Origin: Edaphochlamys debaryana
Lineage: Eukaryota; Chlorophyta; Chlorophyceae; Chlamydomonadales
NCBI GenBank assembly: GCA_016858145.1
Contig: JAEHOE010000093.1
Span: 310,001 to 374,000, forward strand
Reading direction: 5' to 3'
Length of the DNA stretch: 64,000 nt
Shown one piece after another: positions 23,201 to 36,600 of this stretch. Within the stretch, counting starts at the first letter, position 1. Every line of letters begins with the position of its first letter. Position numbers and translations under genes: made by a program. The notes under the pieces are model-generated. The model was given only the letters and a program-made list of their open reading frames with translations. It was not told where the DNA came from and did no database searches.

Positions 23201-26200
23201 GAGGGGTGTACCGGGGCTCGGGCTTTGCCTAGGGCAGGGAAGGAGGGGTGGCTCACTTCCGGGCTTTGACCTGGCCGGTAAAAGCAGTTTGTGCGTGGGA
23301 CGTGCGGGGTTAGCATAGATGCATGTGTGAGGGCAACAGAGTGTGAGCGGCATGTGCTTTGGAGTGCATGTGTGTGTGCATGTGTGGGCAGCAGAGTGTG
23401 GGCGGCATGCACTCACGCTTCCCACAACCGCCCCAACCCCCGCAGGCGGACCGTGTACGGCCTCCTCGCCAGCCCGCTCATGCACGGCAACCAGGTGGGC
23501 CCACGTGGGCGCGGGCACTGAATCTGACAGTACATGAGAGCGTACGGCGTGGTCTTGTACGGAAGCGTACGGCGCGGACGTATAATCAGCGGCTGGTCCC
23601 TCATGCCCTCACTCCAGGCCGTGCTCGTCGTGCCGGCGGTGCTCGGCCAACTGACGTCGTTAGTTAGCCTGGCGATCGTACGAGGCCCGGCGGCGGCGGA
23701 GACGGGGGCCGTAACCGGCGGCTGCGGTTGCAACTCCGTCAACGGCGGCGGTGGCAGCAGGCAGTGGTCGTACACGAGCGGTTATCACACGTGGCGGCCG
23801 ATGGCGCCGGACGCCTGGGCGGCGGCGACGTCGGCGGCGCGGCGGCGCGCCTTGGCGGAGGCGGGGCTGGCGGAGGTGGGTGAGCTTACGGAGGCGGACA
23901 GCGATGGCGACGGCGAGGACTGCGCCGCCGGCGGCGGTGACGGCGCTGCCGTTGCCGCGGCGGCGGTGGCCGCCGCGACGGCGGAGATGCTCCGAGCAAG
24001 CTGGCCTGGCCGCGCCTGCGCCTCCGCCGCCACCGCCGCCGCCGGCGGTGGGCCCCTCGAGGAACATGACCTACTTCCGCCGCTGCCGCTGCCTCCGTCG
24101 GGAGCGGCGGCAGCGGAGGCGCGGGCTTGGGCGGCGGCGGGCCGGACGCCGGGGCTGCCGCCACCGCCCTGGGCCACGGCTGACGGCGCCGCCGTCGACG
24201 TCGGCGGCGGCGGCGGCGGCAACGCCTGGTGGCCGGCGGAGGGGCCTGTGTCTCAGAAGCTGCGGGTGCGGCTGCCGCCAGAGGTGCGCGGGCTCCGTGC
24301 AGAGCTTACGTGCTTGCTCGCTTTCTGCATCGCTTCTGGCAGCGCGGGAAACTGAAGAGCGGCGGAAAGCCGGCCACATGCCGTCCGGCCGCCCCTGCTT
24401 GCTTGCTACTCTGCGCCCTCCCTCCGTCCCCTTCACTTCCTCTGTGCCCCACCCAAACCCCACCCCACCCCAAACCCTCCCACCCCACACCCCGCAGCTC
24501 AGCCGCCTGCGCCGCCTGCAGCAGCTGGAGCTGTGGGACGCAGAGAACCCCCTCGAACACATCCACCGCACCCCACCGCCCGCACCCACCCCCTCCTCCG
24601 CCTCCTCTGCCTCCACCTCCGCCGCCGCCTCCTCCTCCCCTGCCACTACCCCGGCCGCCAGCGCTGCCGCCGCCGCTGCCTCGGCCGCCGCCGCCGCTGC
24701 CCCCGCGGGCACCAGCGGCGTCAACACCACTCTGCGGCGACTGGCGCTCCACGGCCTCTCGGCGTTGGTCGGCGGCGGCTCTGGCGGCGGCGGCGGCGGC
24801 GGTGACGGGATGGTGGCGGCGCACCTCCGCTGCCTGGTCGGTCTGAGGGAGCTGGTGGTGGGGGAGGCCAAGCCGCGGTCCGCAGCGGTCATCACAGAGG
24901 CGGTGAGCCAAGGGGTTGAGGGCATGGTGGGGAGGGATGTAGGCATGTCGGACAGGGCACAAGGGAGGGGTCGACGCACGCCTCTTGAAGGGAGGGGGGG
25001 CGTCGGGGCCATCGAGGGTCGGCGCGGTCCGCATGCACTGCTGCCTCTAGGCAGGCGGAAGCCGCTCTCCGCTTATCGTACGTACTCTGATTTCACGATG
25101 TCTGAGTGTGCGCTCGTGACCTCGGTTCCCGCAGGCCGCAACGCTTCCGCACCTCACGAGGCTCGAGTTCCTGCGTCACATGTGAGTGAGGCTCTAGCGT
25201 CCCGATTAGTCATCACTGGCATGGAGGCGGCACCCCTATGCTCTCCGACGTCAGCCCCCTGGCTGCAGCGCCCAGCACCCTCCACCCTCTAGTCCTCCCA
25301 ACCACTAGGTTCACTACCCAGAGTCGACACGCCGTACCGTTTATCGTTCCCTGCCCTCCCCCCGCGGTCCAACCCCGCCCCAGCCGCCAGCGCCTGAACC
25401 TGGCGGGAGCCATGGCGCGGCCCTCCCCCCTCGAGGCGGCCCTGGTTGCCGTACGGCATGTACGGCACCTGCGCCTGCACTACGCGCAGCCCACCGGTGC
25501 GTTGTCGGCGGGCTCCCATCCCCCTGCCCTACCGGTACCTTGCCTGGAAGCATGCGGGTACCTGCACCACCCGCACCCGCTTTTACCGTTGTCGGTTGTC
25601 GGTTGCATGGACCCCATGCGTGCGCGTCAGTCCCGGCGCTGCGAGCCGTGTGGGACGTGTGGTTACCGTTAGGGAGTTACCGTAGCTCGAGCACGTGCCA
25701 TTGTTGCCAGGGCGGTATGCGTGCGCGCAGGGCTGGCAAGGTCCGTACGCCCCCTGTCGCCCCCTGCGTGGTGAGGGCCCCGCAGGCCTGGCGCTCACCG
25801 TTGGGCTGCAGCAGCTCGTGCCCGCGCCGCCAGCGCCTGAGCCGCCGCCGCCGCCGCCCCCTGGACCGCCGCCGCCGCCAGTGCCGCCGCCGCCGCCGCA
25901 TGGCGGCATGGCGGCTGCCGGGGCGCCGGCGGCTGGGGCCGGGGCTGGAGCAGCGGCCGCGGGCGGAGGCGGAGGCGGAGGCGGGGCGGAAGGAGCCGGG
26001 GTCGCGGGGGTGGGGGCGGGGCCGGGAGGCGTCATTGCGGCTGCGGTGGTGGGGGTCGTGGAGGGAGCGCTGCCGCTGCCGCTACCGCTGACCCTGGCTG
26101 CCATGGCGGGTGAGCAGCCGCTGCTCTCATGCCGGGGTCCGCACCAACTGTATTGGCCCCCCGGTCGTCGCCCGGCTCTTTTCATGGGTCCTTCAAGAAA

Positions 26201-28758
26201 CCGCACCCTTCACTCTCTGCGCTGCTCTCAGTCTGGGTTCCGTCTCCGTTTCCTGGGTTGGCCCCCCGGTCTTCCCCAGCTTTTTCTCGTTGGTCGTGCA
26301 AAGCCATGCTCCTGCCCCCAACCGCAGGCTCCCTGGCGTCCCTCGACCTGAGGCACAGCGGGCCTCTGGAGCTGCAGCCCGGCTGCCTGGCGCCCCTCAC
26401 CGCCCTTACGTTCCTCAGCCTGCGCCACTGCCCCCTCGCCCGCCCGCCGCCCGGCCTGCCCCTGCCCCTGCCGCCCCCGTTCCTGCCGGGTCTGGTGGCG
26501 GTGGAGGCAGGGGCGGCGCTGGCGGCGGCCGCGGCGGTGGGCGGGAACATGGCGGGAGGGGTGGGGTTGGCGGAGCTGGTGGGGGGCGAAGGGGCTGGGG
26601 CGTGGGGCGGCGGGTGGTGGCCCGAGGAGCTCAGGCCGCTGACTAACCTCCGCCGGTTGGACCTGGCGGGTGGGTATGGGTGGTTCGGTCCAATCTGTTG
26701 TGATATGATTGTGACTGATAGAGACTGATTGCTGCAGCAGCGCATGCGTCTGGGCGTGCGCCAACTGGTCTGTGACTCAGCGCACCCACTGCACCCGCCG
26801 CACCTGACCTTGTTCCCCTCGTGCCGCCCGCCCATGCCTGCCCGCGCAGGCTGCGACCTGGGCCCCAGCCTGCAGCCCGACTGCCTGCTGCCGTACGCCG
26901 TACGACTGTCGTACCTGGACCTGAGCCACAACGCGCTGATGCAGCTTCCCAGCAGCCTCCAGGTATGTGGGGCTACGCTTCGTCCTCAGTTCTTGAGTAA
27001 GTCTTCTTTGCGGATAGTATGTGCGCTGGGATCCGCAGGCTGCTAGCTGACTTCTGTGCGGATCTGAGCTTCCCGGGCCCCGCCGTGTCTGAGGCTGCAG
27101 CGGTAAGGTGAGCTTTCCGCTTGTACGGCAGTTGCCCGTACATGTACGCCTTGCCTCCCGCCCCACCCAACCGCCCGTGCAGGCCCTGTCGCGCCTCGTG
27201 GTGCTGCGGGCGGCCTTCAACAACCTGCCCGGACTGCCCGGACTGCCCGGAGCGCCCGGAGCGCCGCGGGGGTCAAGGGCAGGGCCGAGAGGCGCGGGGC
27301 CCTGGTCCGCTGCCGCGGGCCCGCCCCTCCTGGCTCTGGACCTGTCGTACAACGCGCTGCGGGCCAGCAAGCTGGGCGTGGGGTGCGTGGGGGGTTGCGG
27401 AGGGGGTTCGTGTGGAGTTGGGGAGGGACAGGACGGCTGGTTCAGGCACGGGATAGGGGACAGGGGCTGGGGGATAGGGGCTGGAGGCGTCGAGCTGCAG
27501 TGTGGGGCTGATGGGTTGGTGGCCGCTGCCTTTGACGCAGGCGCTTGACGCCTCCCTGTCCCACCTGCGCTGTGACGACCGCACTCCGCAGGGATCTCAC
27601 GCGGCTCCGCATGCTGGATCTGTCGTACGGCGGCCTGCCGGATCTCCCACCTGATCTGTCCCGTCTGTCGGGCCTGAGGGCGCTCAGCCTGGCGGGCAAC
27701 CAGCTGCGTGGCTTCCCGGCACAAGTGCTGCAGGTGGGGGGGGGTGCGGATGGGGGATGTTGGGAAGGATGGGGTTGCAGGTAGGCGGCAGCTCGTGTAA
27801 GGTACCGTATGTCAAGTACAGGGGAGCAGGTGCGTGGTTGTGGATTGCGCGGAGAGTGCTCTGGCCTGTGGGCCTGCCCGGTCCGTGGTAAGGAAACCCA
27901 CACTTCACAGTCTTGCTGCCCGCATCCTCACCCACTGCCTGCACGCCCACCCCGCAGATGCCCCACCTCCGCTTCCTCGACCTCTCGGCCCAGCAGCTCA
28001 TGCGGCCTCGGAGCAGCCGCCAGCCCTCGGCCCCGGCGGCCCCGGGCGGCGGCCGCCCCACGAGACGAGAGGCCCGCGACCGAACCATTAGCATCGCCAA
28101 CGGTCTGTCGTACAACTGCCTCGGCGACGTAACGCTCGCACGGAGCCACAGCCGCGCCGGCGGTGGCGGTGGCAGCGGCGGCGGCAGCGGTAGCGGCGGG
28201 GAACACGCGGGCGGCAGAGGGCTGGGGTTGGCGCGGGGGACGGTTGGCGGGGGTGCAGGTGGGGAGGAGGACGTGGAGGATCCGGGGGGACCTGCAGAGG
28301 ACCTGGAGGATCCAGAAGGGGACGCGTACACAGGCGCTGCGGCCTACAGCGCCGCGCTTCATCGGGCCATCGCCCGCGAGTCGAACTCTGAATTGAGATC
28401 TGGATCTGGATCTGGATCTGGATCTGGTGGTATGGGCATGGGCACGGGCATGAGCGAAGGTGGAGGCGGAGGGGGTGGGCGTGGCGGAGGCGGTGGCGGC
28501 ATATGGGCTCACCTTTGGGGCCTCACGCTGGGGCGGCGGAGTGGCGGTGGCGGGGGTGGAGGCCCGGGGGGCAGTGCGGCTGCAGGGGTGGGGGCGGGGC
28601 GGGGCCAGGAGGCGGAGTGGGGGGCGTCATGTGCGCTGCCGCCGGCCCTGGCGGCGGCCGCGCCGGCGTTGCGGCTGGTGTTGGCGGACTTGGCGGAGGG
28701 CAGCCTGGTGGGGGCGGAGGCGCTACGGCGCAGAGGCGTTGAGGTGCTGCTCTTCTAG
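20277..28758 (+). CDS. F-box-like, leucine-rich-repeat protein
   Basis: Exons: 20277-22058, 22280-22566, 22813-23163, 23446-23494, 23618-24283, 24498-24902, 25135-25181, 25384-25496, 25786-26109, 26328-26669, 26850-26962, 27183-27382, 27592-27733, 27958-28758, all phase-consistent (about 1873 residues). The F-box-like part is split: LPHALLVAVARA ends exon 1 and LRLVCRRWRRAAD is in exon 2, with an Ala/Arg-rich insert between. Leucine-rich repeats follow, for example FPCLRRLDLGALG, LPPELSRLRRLQQLELWD, LSYLDLSHNALMQLPSSLQ and LRMLDLSYGGLPDLPPDLS. Long Gly/Ala/Pro inserts interrupt the repeats. Inference: substrate receptor of an SCF-type ubiquitin ligase. The C-terminal two-thirds is secure; the first half of exon 1 is not, because frame use changes there (see the entry at 20482). 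Confidence 0.8.
20482..20898 (+). other. Competing reading frame in exon 1 of the F-box/LRR gene
   Basis: In the +1 frame from the ATG at 20482, codons end mostly in G or C and encode an acidic Pro/Glu/Ala region, then two hydrophobic stretches (AGAVVGGAVSLVTWLLAAM and an ALLAATLTVAAAP segment), before a stop at 20896-20898. The official frame here is almost pure Gly. From about 21045 onward the frame starting at 20277 looks the more natural. An intron ending at an AG near 21045 would connect the two. This may be the true N-terminus, a separate small membrane protein, or composition noise. Confidence 0.4.
21720..21751 (+). repeat. (CAC)n microsatellite coding poly-Pro
   Basis: About ten CAC/ACC trinucleotides in exon 1 of the F-box/LRR gene, read as a run of about a dozen Pro. 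Confidence 0.9.
28397..28427 (+). repeat. (GGATCT)n microsatellite coding Gly-Ser repeats
   Basis: Five hexamer units in the last exon of the F-box/LRR gene, read as alternating Ser and Gly. Confidence 0.9.
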
Positions 28759-30098
28759 GCCGTACTGGTAGGCGAACGTGCGTTCCGATAGGTGACATAG
28801 GTTGCTGTTGTTGTTTAAAGTAAATAGCAGTTTAGCACGATGTACGTAGGTCAGGGAGGCGGTCTGAGTGAGTGAGTGAGTTACACCAGTGCCCAAACGC
28901 CGACCTGCGGGATATGCCGGCACGTTATGCACGTAGCAGTGGGGAAGCCCGCGCTGCCGTGACCACCGCAAGGCGGCGCCTGGAGGTGTAGTTCCCAGCG
29001 AAGCCGGGAACGGAGTGTCTGATGAGGGGAGAACCATGGAGCGTGGAAGCGGCCGTGCAGGGTGCACGGCCGTGGGTGCCAGCGCCTGCTCAGGTGAAGC
29101 GTACAGTCGATGTGGGAGCCATGGGCCTCTGGTCCTCTGCCGCCCGCCCACCCGCCCGCTCGCCGAGGTACCTCCACACAATGCGGGGTCGTGCCCAGTC
29201 CCCAGCCCACCCGCCCACCGACCCCGCCGCAGCGGGGGAGCCAAAGTGAGTGGGACCCACCCCCTCTGAATCCCGCGGGAGCTCTTACTTGCCGCCCCGC
29301 ATGTCCCACAGTTGTGCTACCTTGTTCCCTGCTTGCCGCCGTGGGGTGGCCCACAGACCGCCGTCGTGGGGGGTGACCCTGCATTGCTCGTGAGGCCACG
29401 GTAGAGCCCCGCGCGTGGGTTTGTGTTGCAGGCTTAAGGGTGCTTGTTCTGATTGACGGTGTGCTGCGTCTCGACTGGCTCATGCAACCTAAACGATGGG
29501 GAGGGAGGGACGGAGGTCGTGAGGTGGGTTTCGCCACGGCGCGGTGGTTGAGGTCGGCTGCTGGGTTGGCTGGATAGCCGCCGTCACGCGTCAGGGGTTG
29601 AAGGGTTGTGCGCGGTGCGAGCCGCACGGGGTGGGGGGCCTGGGGGGGGGGCCCTGGCAGCAGGTCAGGCAGGCCTGGCGAGAGACTTGAGACTCTGGAC
29701 TGTGGGTAGCATGATACTACGGCGGCCCTCTCGAAGAGGTACCCCCTTATGGCTCCCGTCTCCTTCGGTTTGTGGGGATTGTGGGCTCCTCCTCCCTTGT
29801 CAGTAGAGCATGACCCCCCCCAGTCCGGCAACTGAAGTGCCGGGGCGGTAACGTAGCCCGGGGTCCGGGAGACCGGGAGCCGCGGGAGGCCGAGACCAGC
29901 AGGCTCATCCGCTCTGCTGCACCCCACCGCGTACGTTGCCCCCACCGCCATCCCCCCACCCCCGCCCGCCCAAGCTCTTTAACTAGCTACGGCCACCGGC
30001 GCGCCCGGAGGGCAGCCAGCTGGAACTTGCACATGCCAAGCACATTACCATGAGTAACGGTAAAGTAGACCCCCTCACCCGTTCGGCTATGTTGCGTC

Positions 30099-30104
30099 TA
30101 TAAG
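30099..30104 (+). promoter_or_regulatory. Possible TATA box of the split kinase gene
   Basis: TATAAG followed by AG-rich sequence, about 0.5 kb before the start codon. This would imply a leader of about 470 nt starting near 30130. Confidence 0.4.
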
Positions 30105-30300
30105 AGTTGAAGTTCTGAAGATGCCCCGCGGCGCCGCGAGCAACCTCCCGCGGCAAATTGGTTGGAAACGCCGGAGCTCGGGTGACGGACTCCGGTCGAA
30201 GCGTGACCAAGGGTGAGAGAGCAGACCAAGACAATTCTGCTGTAGAGGCTTTGAGGTGATCAAGAAAAGGCAGGGGAGCAGCGGGGTGCTGTCGCCGGAG

Positions 30301-30540
30301 ATGGCCGTGAGCGGGCTGCGCCACGTGCCGCTGCAGGACTTGGCTCTGATTTCGTGTGGACGCGACCGATACCAGGTTTCCCATCGCGATAGGCATAAAC
30401 GACAACGCATGCCCGTAAACTGCATCCCCGCAACACTCCCGCAACGCTTCAGCGAACGCGACCTACTGTCGGGCGCTCGGGCCGGAGCCGGGATCTGCAT
30501 ACACCTTGATTATCGCTTATTACAGCTGCCATACCTATGA
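30301..30540 (+). other. Upstream ORF in the kinase leader
   Basis: ATG at 30301 opens 79 codons ending TGA at 30538-30540, 63 nt before the kinase ATG. A second short uORF starts at 30120. If the leader is unspliced, both would precede the main start. The peptide resembles nothing known. Confidence 0.35.
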
Positions 30541-30603
30541 TTCCTTCCCCCAACGGAGCGATAGCGCCGCGCGCTGTCGGGCGCTCGAGTTGAAGTCTCG
30601 AAT

Positions 30604-33600
30604 ATGGTGTTGCGTGCCCTCCTTACGTGCTGCTGCCGTCTGCAGCAGGAGCCTCATGCTGCGTGTGATAAGGGCTTGGACGTGGCCAACGTTCACGCTT
30701 CCGGGCACCAGCAGACGACCACGTTCGTGTCAACCTCGGCCACTTCCCCACGAAACAGACGCAACGTTGATGCCGGTTCAGCACATATAGAGCAGCTAGG
30801 AACCATACGCCTGGGCGATGTGGCTGGAGTCGACCCTGCTTCGTCGGGGTCTCGGCCCGGCGGGACCGGGCAACGGCGATTGCTTGGAAGCACGGCTCCT
30901 GCGCCGCCCTCCCCGATCAGCGAGCTGCTCTCGTCTGGCACCCAGGTTTTTCCGACGGTTGTGCCAATCACACTCCCGCAACTTCTGCGGGAGGTGACGC
31001 TGGGCGACCTGCTCGGTAATGGCGGGAGTGGCGGAAAAGTGTTCCTCGCGCGATGGCGGGGCTCCACTGTGGCGCTCAAGCTCATGGTGAGCTGTGCGAG
31101 TTCGCAGCAAAATTGCCAGCATAACGGTTGGGTTGAAGACCAATCGCTGGCCGCTCTGCGCCCCAGCACTTCTCTCCCTCTCTTCTCCCCCTCTTCCCCC
31201 TCTTCTCTTGTGGACTGATGAGGTATTGCGCTTCACCTTTCCATCCTACCTGCGGTGCTGTCGCTCAAACGCTTCTGCAGGTGTCTGCCAACGTCGACGA
31301 GCTGAGGGTGCGCACGGGGGAGGCTCTGCTGTCCCGCAGCCTCTCCCACCCGCACCTGATTCAGGCAAGCCCATGAGTCAAACGGGCTTGACGTTTCGCG
31401 AGCATAGTCAGGAAGGGAGCGCCGGGACACGTGCTCTACGCCCGCTTGTCACTGGCCAGACCTGCCCACGTGGCGGGCGTCGGGTGGACTGACTGGAGGC
31501 CTCCGGGGAGCCCTGGCCCCAAGGCACGTGCTCTGCCCCCGCTTGTCACGGGCCAGACTTAACCATGCTCATTCGACTGTCCATAACTTCCTGTGCCCAC
31601 TCCGACCACAGACCTACGCCATCGCCTTTGCGGAGCTGACCGAGGAGGACCTCAGGCCCAGGGGGGCCCTGGCCTCGCCCATGCGGGGCCCGACCGGGCC
31701 CGGATCCGTCGGCCATGGCGGCGGCGGCGGTGGAGGTACGGCGTCCGCCGCCGCCAACGCCGTACCAACCGATGCCCGTGACTTTGACGGCGGTAACACG
31801 GACGGCGAGAGCAGCGTCGACGCTCTGATCGCGTCGGCGCTGCTGACAAACAGCGGCGTGCGAGCTGGGGAGCGCCTACTGGCGATGCATATGGGCGGGT
31901 GCGGGAGCCCGGCTGACGGCGCAGGCCAGGGCGTCAGGGGCGAAAGTCCGGTGGGCAGCCCACCTGCTGCTGGGGACACGGTGGTCCCGGCTTACGTCAT
32001 GGCAGGGACGGTGTCCGTCGGCCGGGAAGGCCTGGCGGCGGTGACTCATGCCAGTCATGCGCCGATGGAGCCGCCACCGCTACAGGCGGCGGCCCGCGCA
32101 GCTTCAGCTTCCGTTCACTCCCGCACTTTCCAGGTACGGGCCGCCGCCACCGACGGGGCTGAGCCCGGCGCGCCGCCTACTCGTCCTCGCGCCGCCAGCG
32201 CGGCTTGCGATGCGCCCATACAGCACAGCGCCGCAGCCATGGCCGCAGCCGCGGTAACCGCATACAATGTGGAGAGCCCTTTCCGGGGCGGCGGGCCCTC
32301 GCACAGCAGCAGCGGCCCGCACGGCTCGGGCACGGGGCCGGGCAGCCTGCTCTCGGGCGGAGGCGGCACGGGCCCGGCTCCACACGAGGCGTCCTCCTCG
32401 CGGCACCTGACCAACGCCTCCCTAGCCGCCGGCCTCGCCGATATTGTCCTGGCCATAAACGCCCCGACCGCACAGCCCCAAAGGCCCTACTCGGCCAGCC
32501 CCGCCCCGTCCCTCGTCCTATCCCCGAGCCTGTTCCCTGCATCCCCCGCCCCCGCCCCCGGCCCCATCGCCGCCGCCGCCGCCACTTCCGCCGCCTCCCT
32601 AGCAGCCGCCGAGCCGCAGCTCCGGAGCTCCCTCAACCGAGCGGCCGCCACCGCCGCCGCCCCCACCTCTGCCGCAACCACCGCCGCCGCCTCCGCCGGC
32701 GCCGGAGGGAGCGGCCGCGCTGGCGGCGCCGCCGCGTCCCATCGTGTGAGCACCTCCGGTTCCCACGCTTTTGGCAACACGGGCACCGCCACCAGTGCCG
32801 GTTTCGCCCGCGCAAGTGCGCCCTGCAGCGCCGGGTTCGTGGGTGCCGGACTGGGCGCATCGGGAGCAGCGCACGCGGCCCAGTGGGGCGACGCAACGGC
32901 CGGAGCAGGAACGGGGGCGGGGGCGGACCGGTTTATTGAGGAGCTGCGGGCGCTGGGCGCCGCGCCGGGGCGATTCCTGACGGCCGTCATCATGGAGTAC
33001 TGCGAGCTGGTGAGTCATGTGTGCCGTGCCGTGCCGTACTGTACTGTGCTGTGCGGGGGCTGTGCTGCGCGGTACTGTGCAGGTGCAGGAATGCGGTGAC
33101 CAGGGCGGCAGGCGCGCCCTGCGCTTGCGGTTGTGGGGTGCAGGGGGCGGAGGCTTTGGCGTGTACTGGCTTTCGAGCTCTGACTCCCTCCACGTGTCCC
33201 TCGTGCCGTACCCTACAACACCACAGGGCACCCTGCTCGGCCTCATACAGCAGCGCAGCGCGGAGACAGGAGCCGGGCACGTGACCCGCACTCCGCTGCA
33301 GTCTGCAGTGACCGGTCAGGTGCTGAGCCGGGGCCGCTCGCTGCTTCCCCAGGTGAGGGGAGCGGATGAGCAGGCTGCCGTACCCCCACAGGCTGGCGGC
33401 CTCTAGCACCAGCTGCACAAGCAGGGAGCCTACTCAGCAAGCGGGAGTTGCCAGAGCCAAGAGGGACGGGCGGGAACAACGAAGCGGCGAAGGGACCAAC
33501 AAGGCTGGCCAGCAGGCGGGGGCGCTTACGGCACACCCCGCCCTGTCGCACGGCTGCATGTTCCTGGGCACTCCACCTCAACATGCGCACCGTCCGCACA

Positions 33601-36600
33601 GGTCTCCGGCGGCTGGAAGATGGGCGGCGGAGCTACCTCCATGCAGCTTTCGTCCTCGTTCCGGACATCCTCGGACGCCACCACCCGCACACTCATGTCC
33701 ACCGGACTGCTCTCCTCCGCGGACCAAATCGCCGCCATGGCCTCCGCGGCCGGTTACGGTTCCGGTTACGCCGGTTACGCCGGTCACGCCGGTTTCGTCA
33801 ACGGTCACGGTGGCGGTGGCGGCGGGGCGGCGGCGCCTGCGGCGCCGGCAGGGGGCAGGGCGCGCGGGGGAGGCGTGGACGCTCGGGCGCACGGGGGCAG
33901 CATTGCTGAGGCTGCCGGCGGCGGCGGTGGCGGAGGCGGCGGTGGCGGCGGTGCTGCGGCCGGCGGCGCCGTCGGAGCGGGCAAGAGCGTGTCACGGAGC
34001 TTAGAGAACCTGCGTACGGCACTCGAGATCGCGCAGGTGCGAACAGGGCGCCGTAGCGTGCGGCGGCACTGTGTGGCGCCCAAGACGCACCGTGCTTCTG
34101 TCCCTAGACACACTTTGGGCCATGACGTACCTGGATCTTACCCACGTGATTGCTGCCGTACGCATGCATGCTGCAGGCCATGGCGTACCTGCACTCGCTG
34201 GATCTGATCCACGGCGATCTCAAGGTAAGACGCGTACTTCGCGCATGCACTACACATTCCCGACACCCTGCGTTGCGGCTGCCCAGCACGCAACCACCCA
34301 CCCACCCACCGCTCTCACCGCAGTTCCATGCCTTTCCCCCCTCCCTCGTACCTCCCGCCCATTGCCCTGGGCCTCTTTACACCGCCCCAGCCGGCCAACG
34401 TGCTACTGCGGGGTAGCTACGAGGGAGCGGCCGCGGCTCTACGCGCCCTGCTGCTGGCCTCCCCCACCGCCACTCCCGTGCCCGCGTCGGCCGCGGGACC
34501 GGCGCCGGGGGCCGGGGCGGCGCCCGCGGGTGCCAGCGGTGGGCCGCACTCCAGCGGTGCCTCGACTGCGGCGGTGGCAGCAGCGGCGGCCATGGACGTG
34601 CAGCGGACCTACATCTGCAAGGTGGGTGTTCGGTGCTACGCCTGCTGAACCGCCACTTCACCTTCGGCTCAGGAGGCCATGCCGGGCTTTGTGAGGACCC
34701 GCCGTCCCCAGTTGCAGGGCCTTCCTGTACGGCGTGGGCACACATGCTCCTGCGCCGTATCGTAGACGGGCTCAGAGCTGCCGCAGGCTCTCTCCTCCAA
34801 GCTCTCTCCCCCACCTGATCCCGCCCCACCGTCCGCCCCACCCGCCCCACTCACCCCCGCGACGCAGCTTGCGGACTTCGGCCTCTCGGCTGCCGTGTCA
34901 GACGATCTGCCCCGGGAGACGAACGGCCGCGGCTGGGGCGCGCTGTCGTACCTCGCACCCGAGCTCGTCCGCGGCGAGCGGCAGGGCAAGCCAGCTGACG
35001 TGTACAGGTACGAGCGTCGTACGCCAGCCTGCCGGCTGCCTCAGGCCGCGCGCCTGCTCTCTGTTCTACCGTACCGTACCGTGTGGTGCCAACTCGCCTC
35101 TGGCTTTGACCCCTTCCTCCCCCGCCGGCCCCGCCGCAGCTACGGCGCATTGCTGTGGCACCTGGCGACGGGGCAGGCCCCGCACTCGGCGCTGCACCCC
35201 GCCCAGATCCTTGTGGGGCTGGCCAGCTGCGAGCTGCAGGCACGTGGGGGCGTGCGGCATGAGGGAGCTCGCGCACGTGGGGGCGTGGCGCCGAATGGGC
35301 GGAGGGGAGGTAATATCCCGTGGGCCTTGCACGCTTGCTTTGCCGAGACTTGAGCGCAGACCAAATCAGACGCATGCGTACCGCCTCCGCCCGCCTGCAG
35401 CTGACCTGGCCGGATAGCGCGGAGCCGACGCTACGGAAGATCGGGACCGCATGCCTCAACTACGACCCGTCCCGCCGACCCACATTCGACACGATCGTCC
35501 GCGCCCTCCTCAAAGCCGTCTCCCGCACCGCCGCCGCCGCCACCACGGCCGCCGCCGCCACCAGCGCGGGTGCCGCCGCCGCCGGCCCGGCGGCCCCATC
35601 GTCGCTCCCGGCACCGACGTCTGGGCCGTTCGCCATCGTCTCGCCGAGAGCCATGCGACACGACTCCCTGGCTGCTGTCGGCGACGCCACGCACGCACGT
35701 GAACCGCCCGCCAGGCAACCCACGGGAATGTCCGGCATTCCGAGCGGCCCTGAGGGGCTCAGCTTTGGCCCCAGCCTCCAGACCGGGGGTGCCTCCGGCC
35801 TAAACACGGGAACTACCGTCCGTAGCGGCGCGAGCGGGATCGCCGGACGCACGTCCGGCTACGGAGGAGGCGCCGCCGCCGCCATAGTATTGGAATCGAG
35901 CGGAGGCCACACGGGCGTTAACGGAGGTGGCGGCGGCGCTGGAGCCGGTGGCGGCGCCGCCGGCGTCGGGGGTTTGTCAGCGGCGTGCAGCTGCCAGTGC
36001 CCAGGGTGCTACTACCGGCGCGCGCTGACGCAAGGAGCGCTGCTGTCAATGACCCAGGAGGCCAGCGGGCACGGCGGGGGCGCACGGACCGGGACCGGCG
36101 GCGGGGTCGGGATAAGGGCGGAGAGCGCTGCTGGCAGCGCCGGCGGGGCCCACTACTGGATGCCTCCAGCGGCCTTCTTCCAGCAACTGCCGGCCGCACT
36201 GCCCGACGGCGAGGCTTCGTTGCCGCCGCTGCAGTGCCTGGCCTCCCAGCTGCCAGCCCGGCCGCAGGCGCAGACCCACGGGCCCCTGCAGCTGCCGGGC
36301 TTGCAGGGCCTGCAGCAGCAGCCTCCGGGCAGCGCCCCCAGCGCGCCCCTCACGCTCATCCCCCTCACGCCCGCCACGCTAGGGTCCCTGCGGCTGGCTT
36401 TACAAGGCGGCGGCGGCGGCGGCGCTGGCGTTTTCGGCGGCCTGGCGCAGTCGCAGGGCTGGGCCCAGCCCCCGCCGCCGCAGCCGCAGCAGCGCAAGCC
36501 GGCGGCTGCGGCCGGCGGTGCGGTGGCGGGCTCCGCCGATAACGTGTGGATGCCGGTGTCTATGCCGGTGTCTTCGGGCCGTGGCGCCTTCTCGGTTGGC

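Larger units (their letters stand above)
28759..30603. other. Intergenic region before the split kinase gene
   Basis: The left part is the 3' UTR of the F-box/LRR gene; no TGTAA is seen within it. A (GAGT)4 run is at 28867-28882. The right part carries a TATA-like TATAAG at 30099 and the leader of the kinase gene. A 356-codon antisense open frame (29951-28881) is reported under findings but not called as a gene. Confidence 0.5.

Noticed and set aside
28867..28882. (GAGT)4 run as a regulatory element
   Set aside because: Simple microsatellite with no supporting context.
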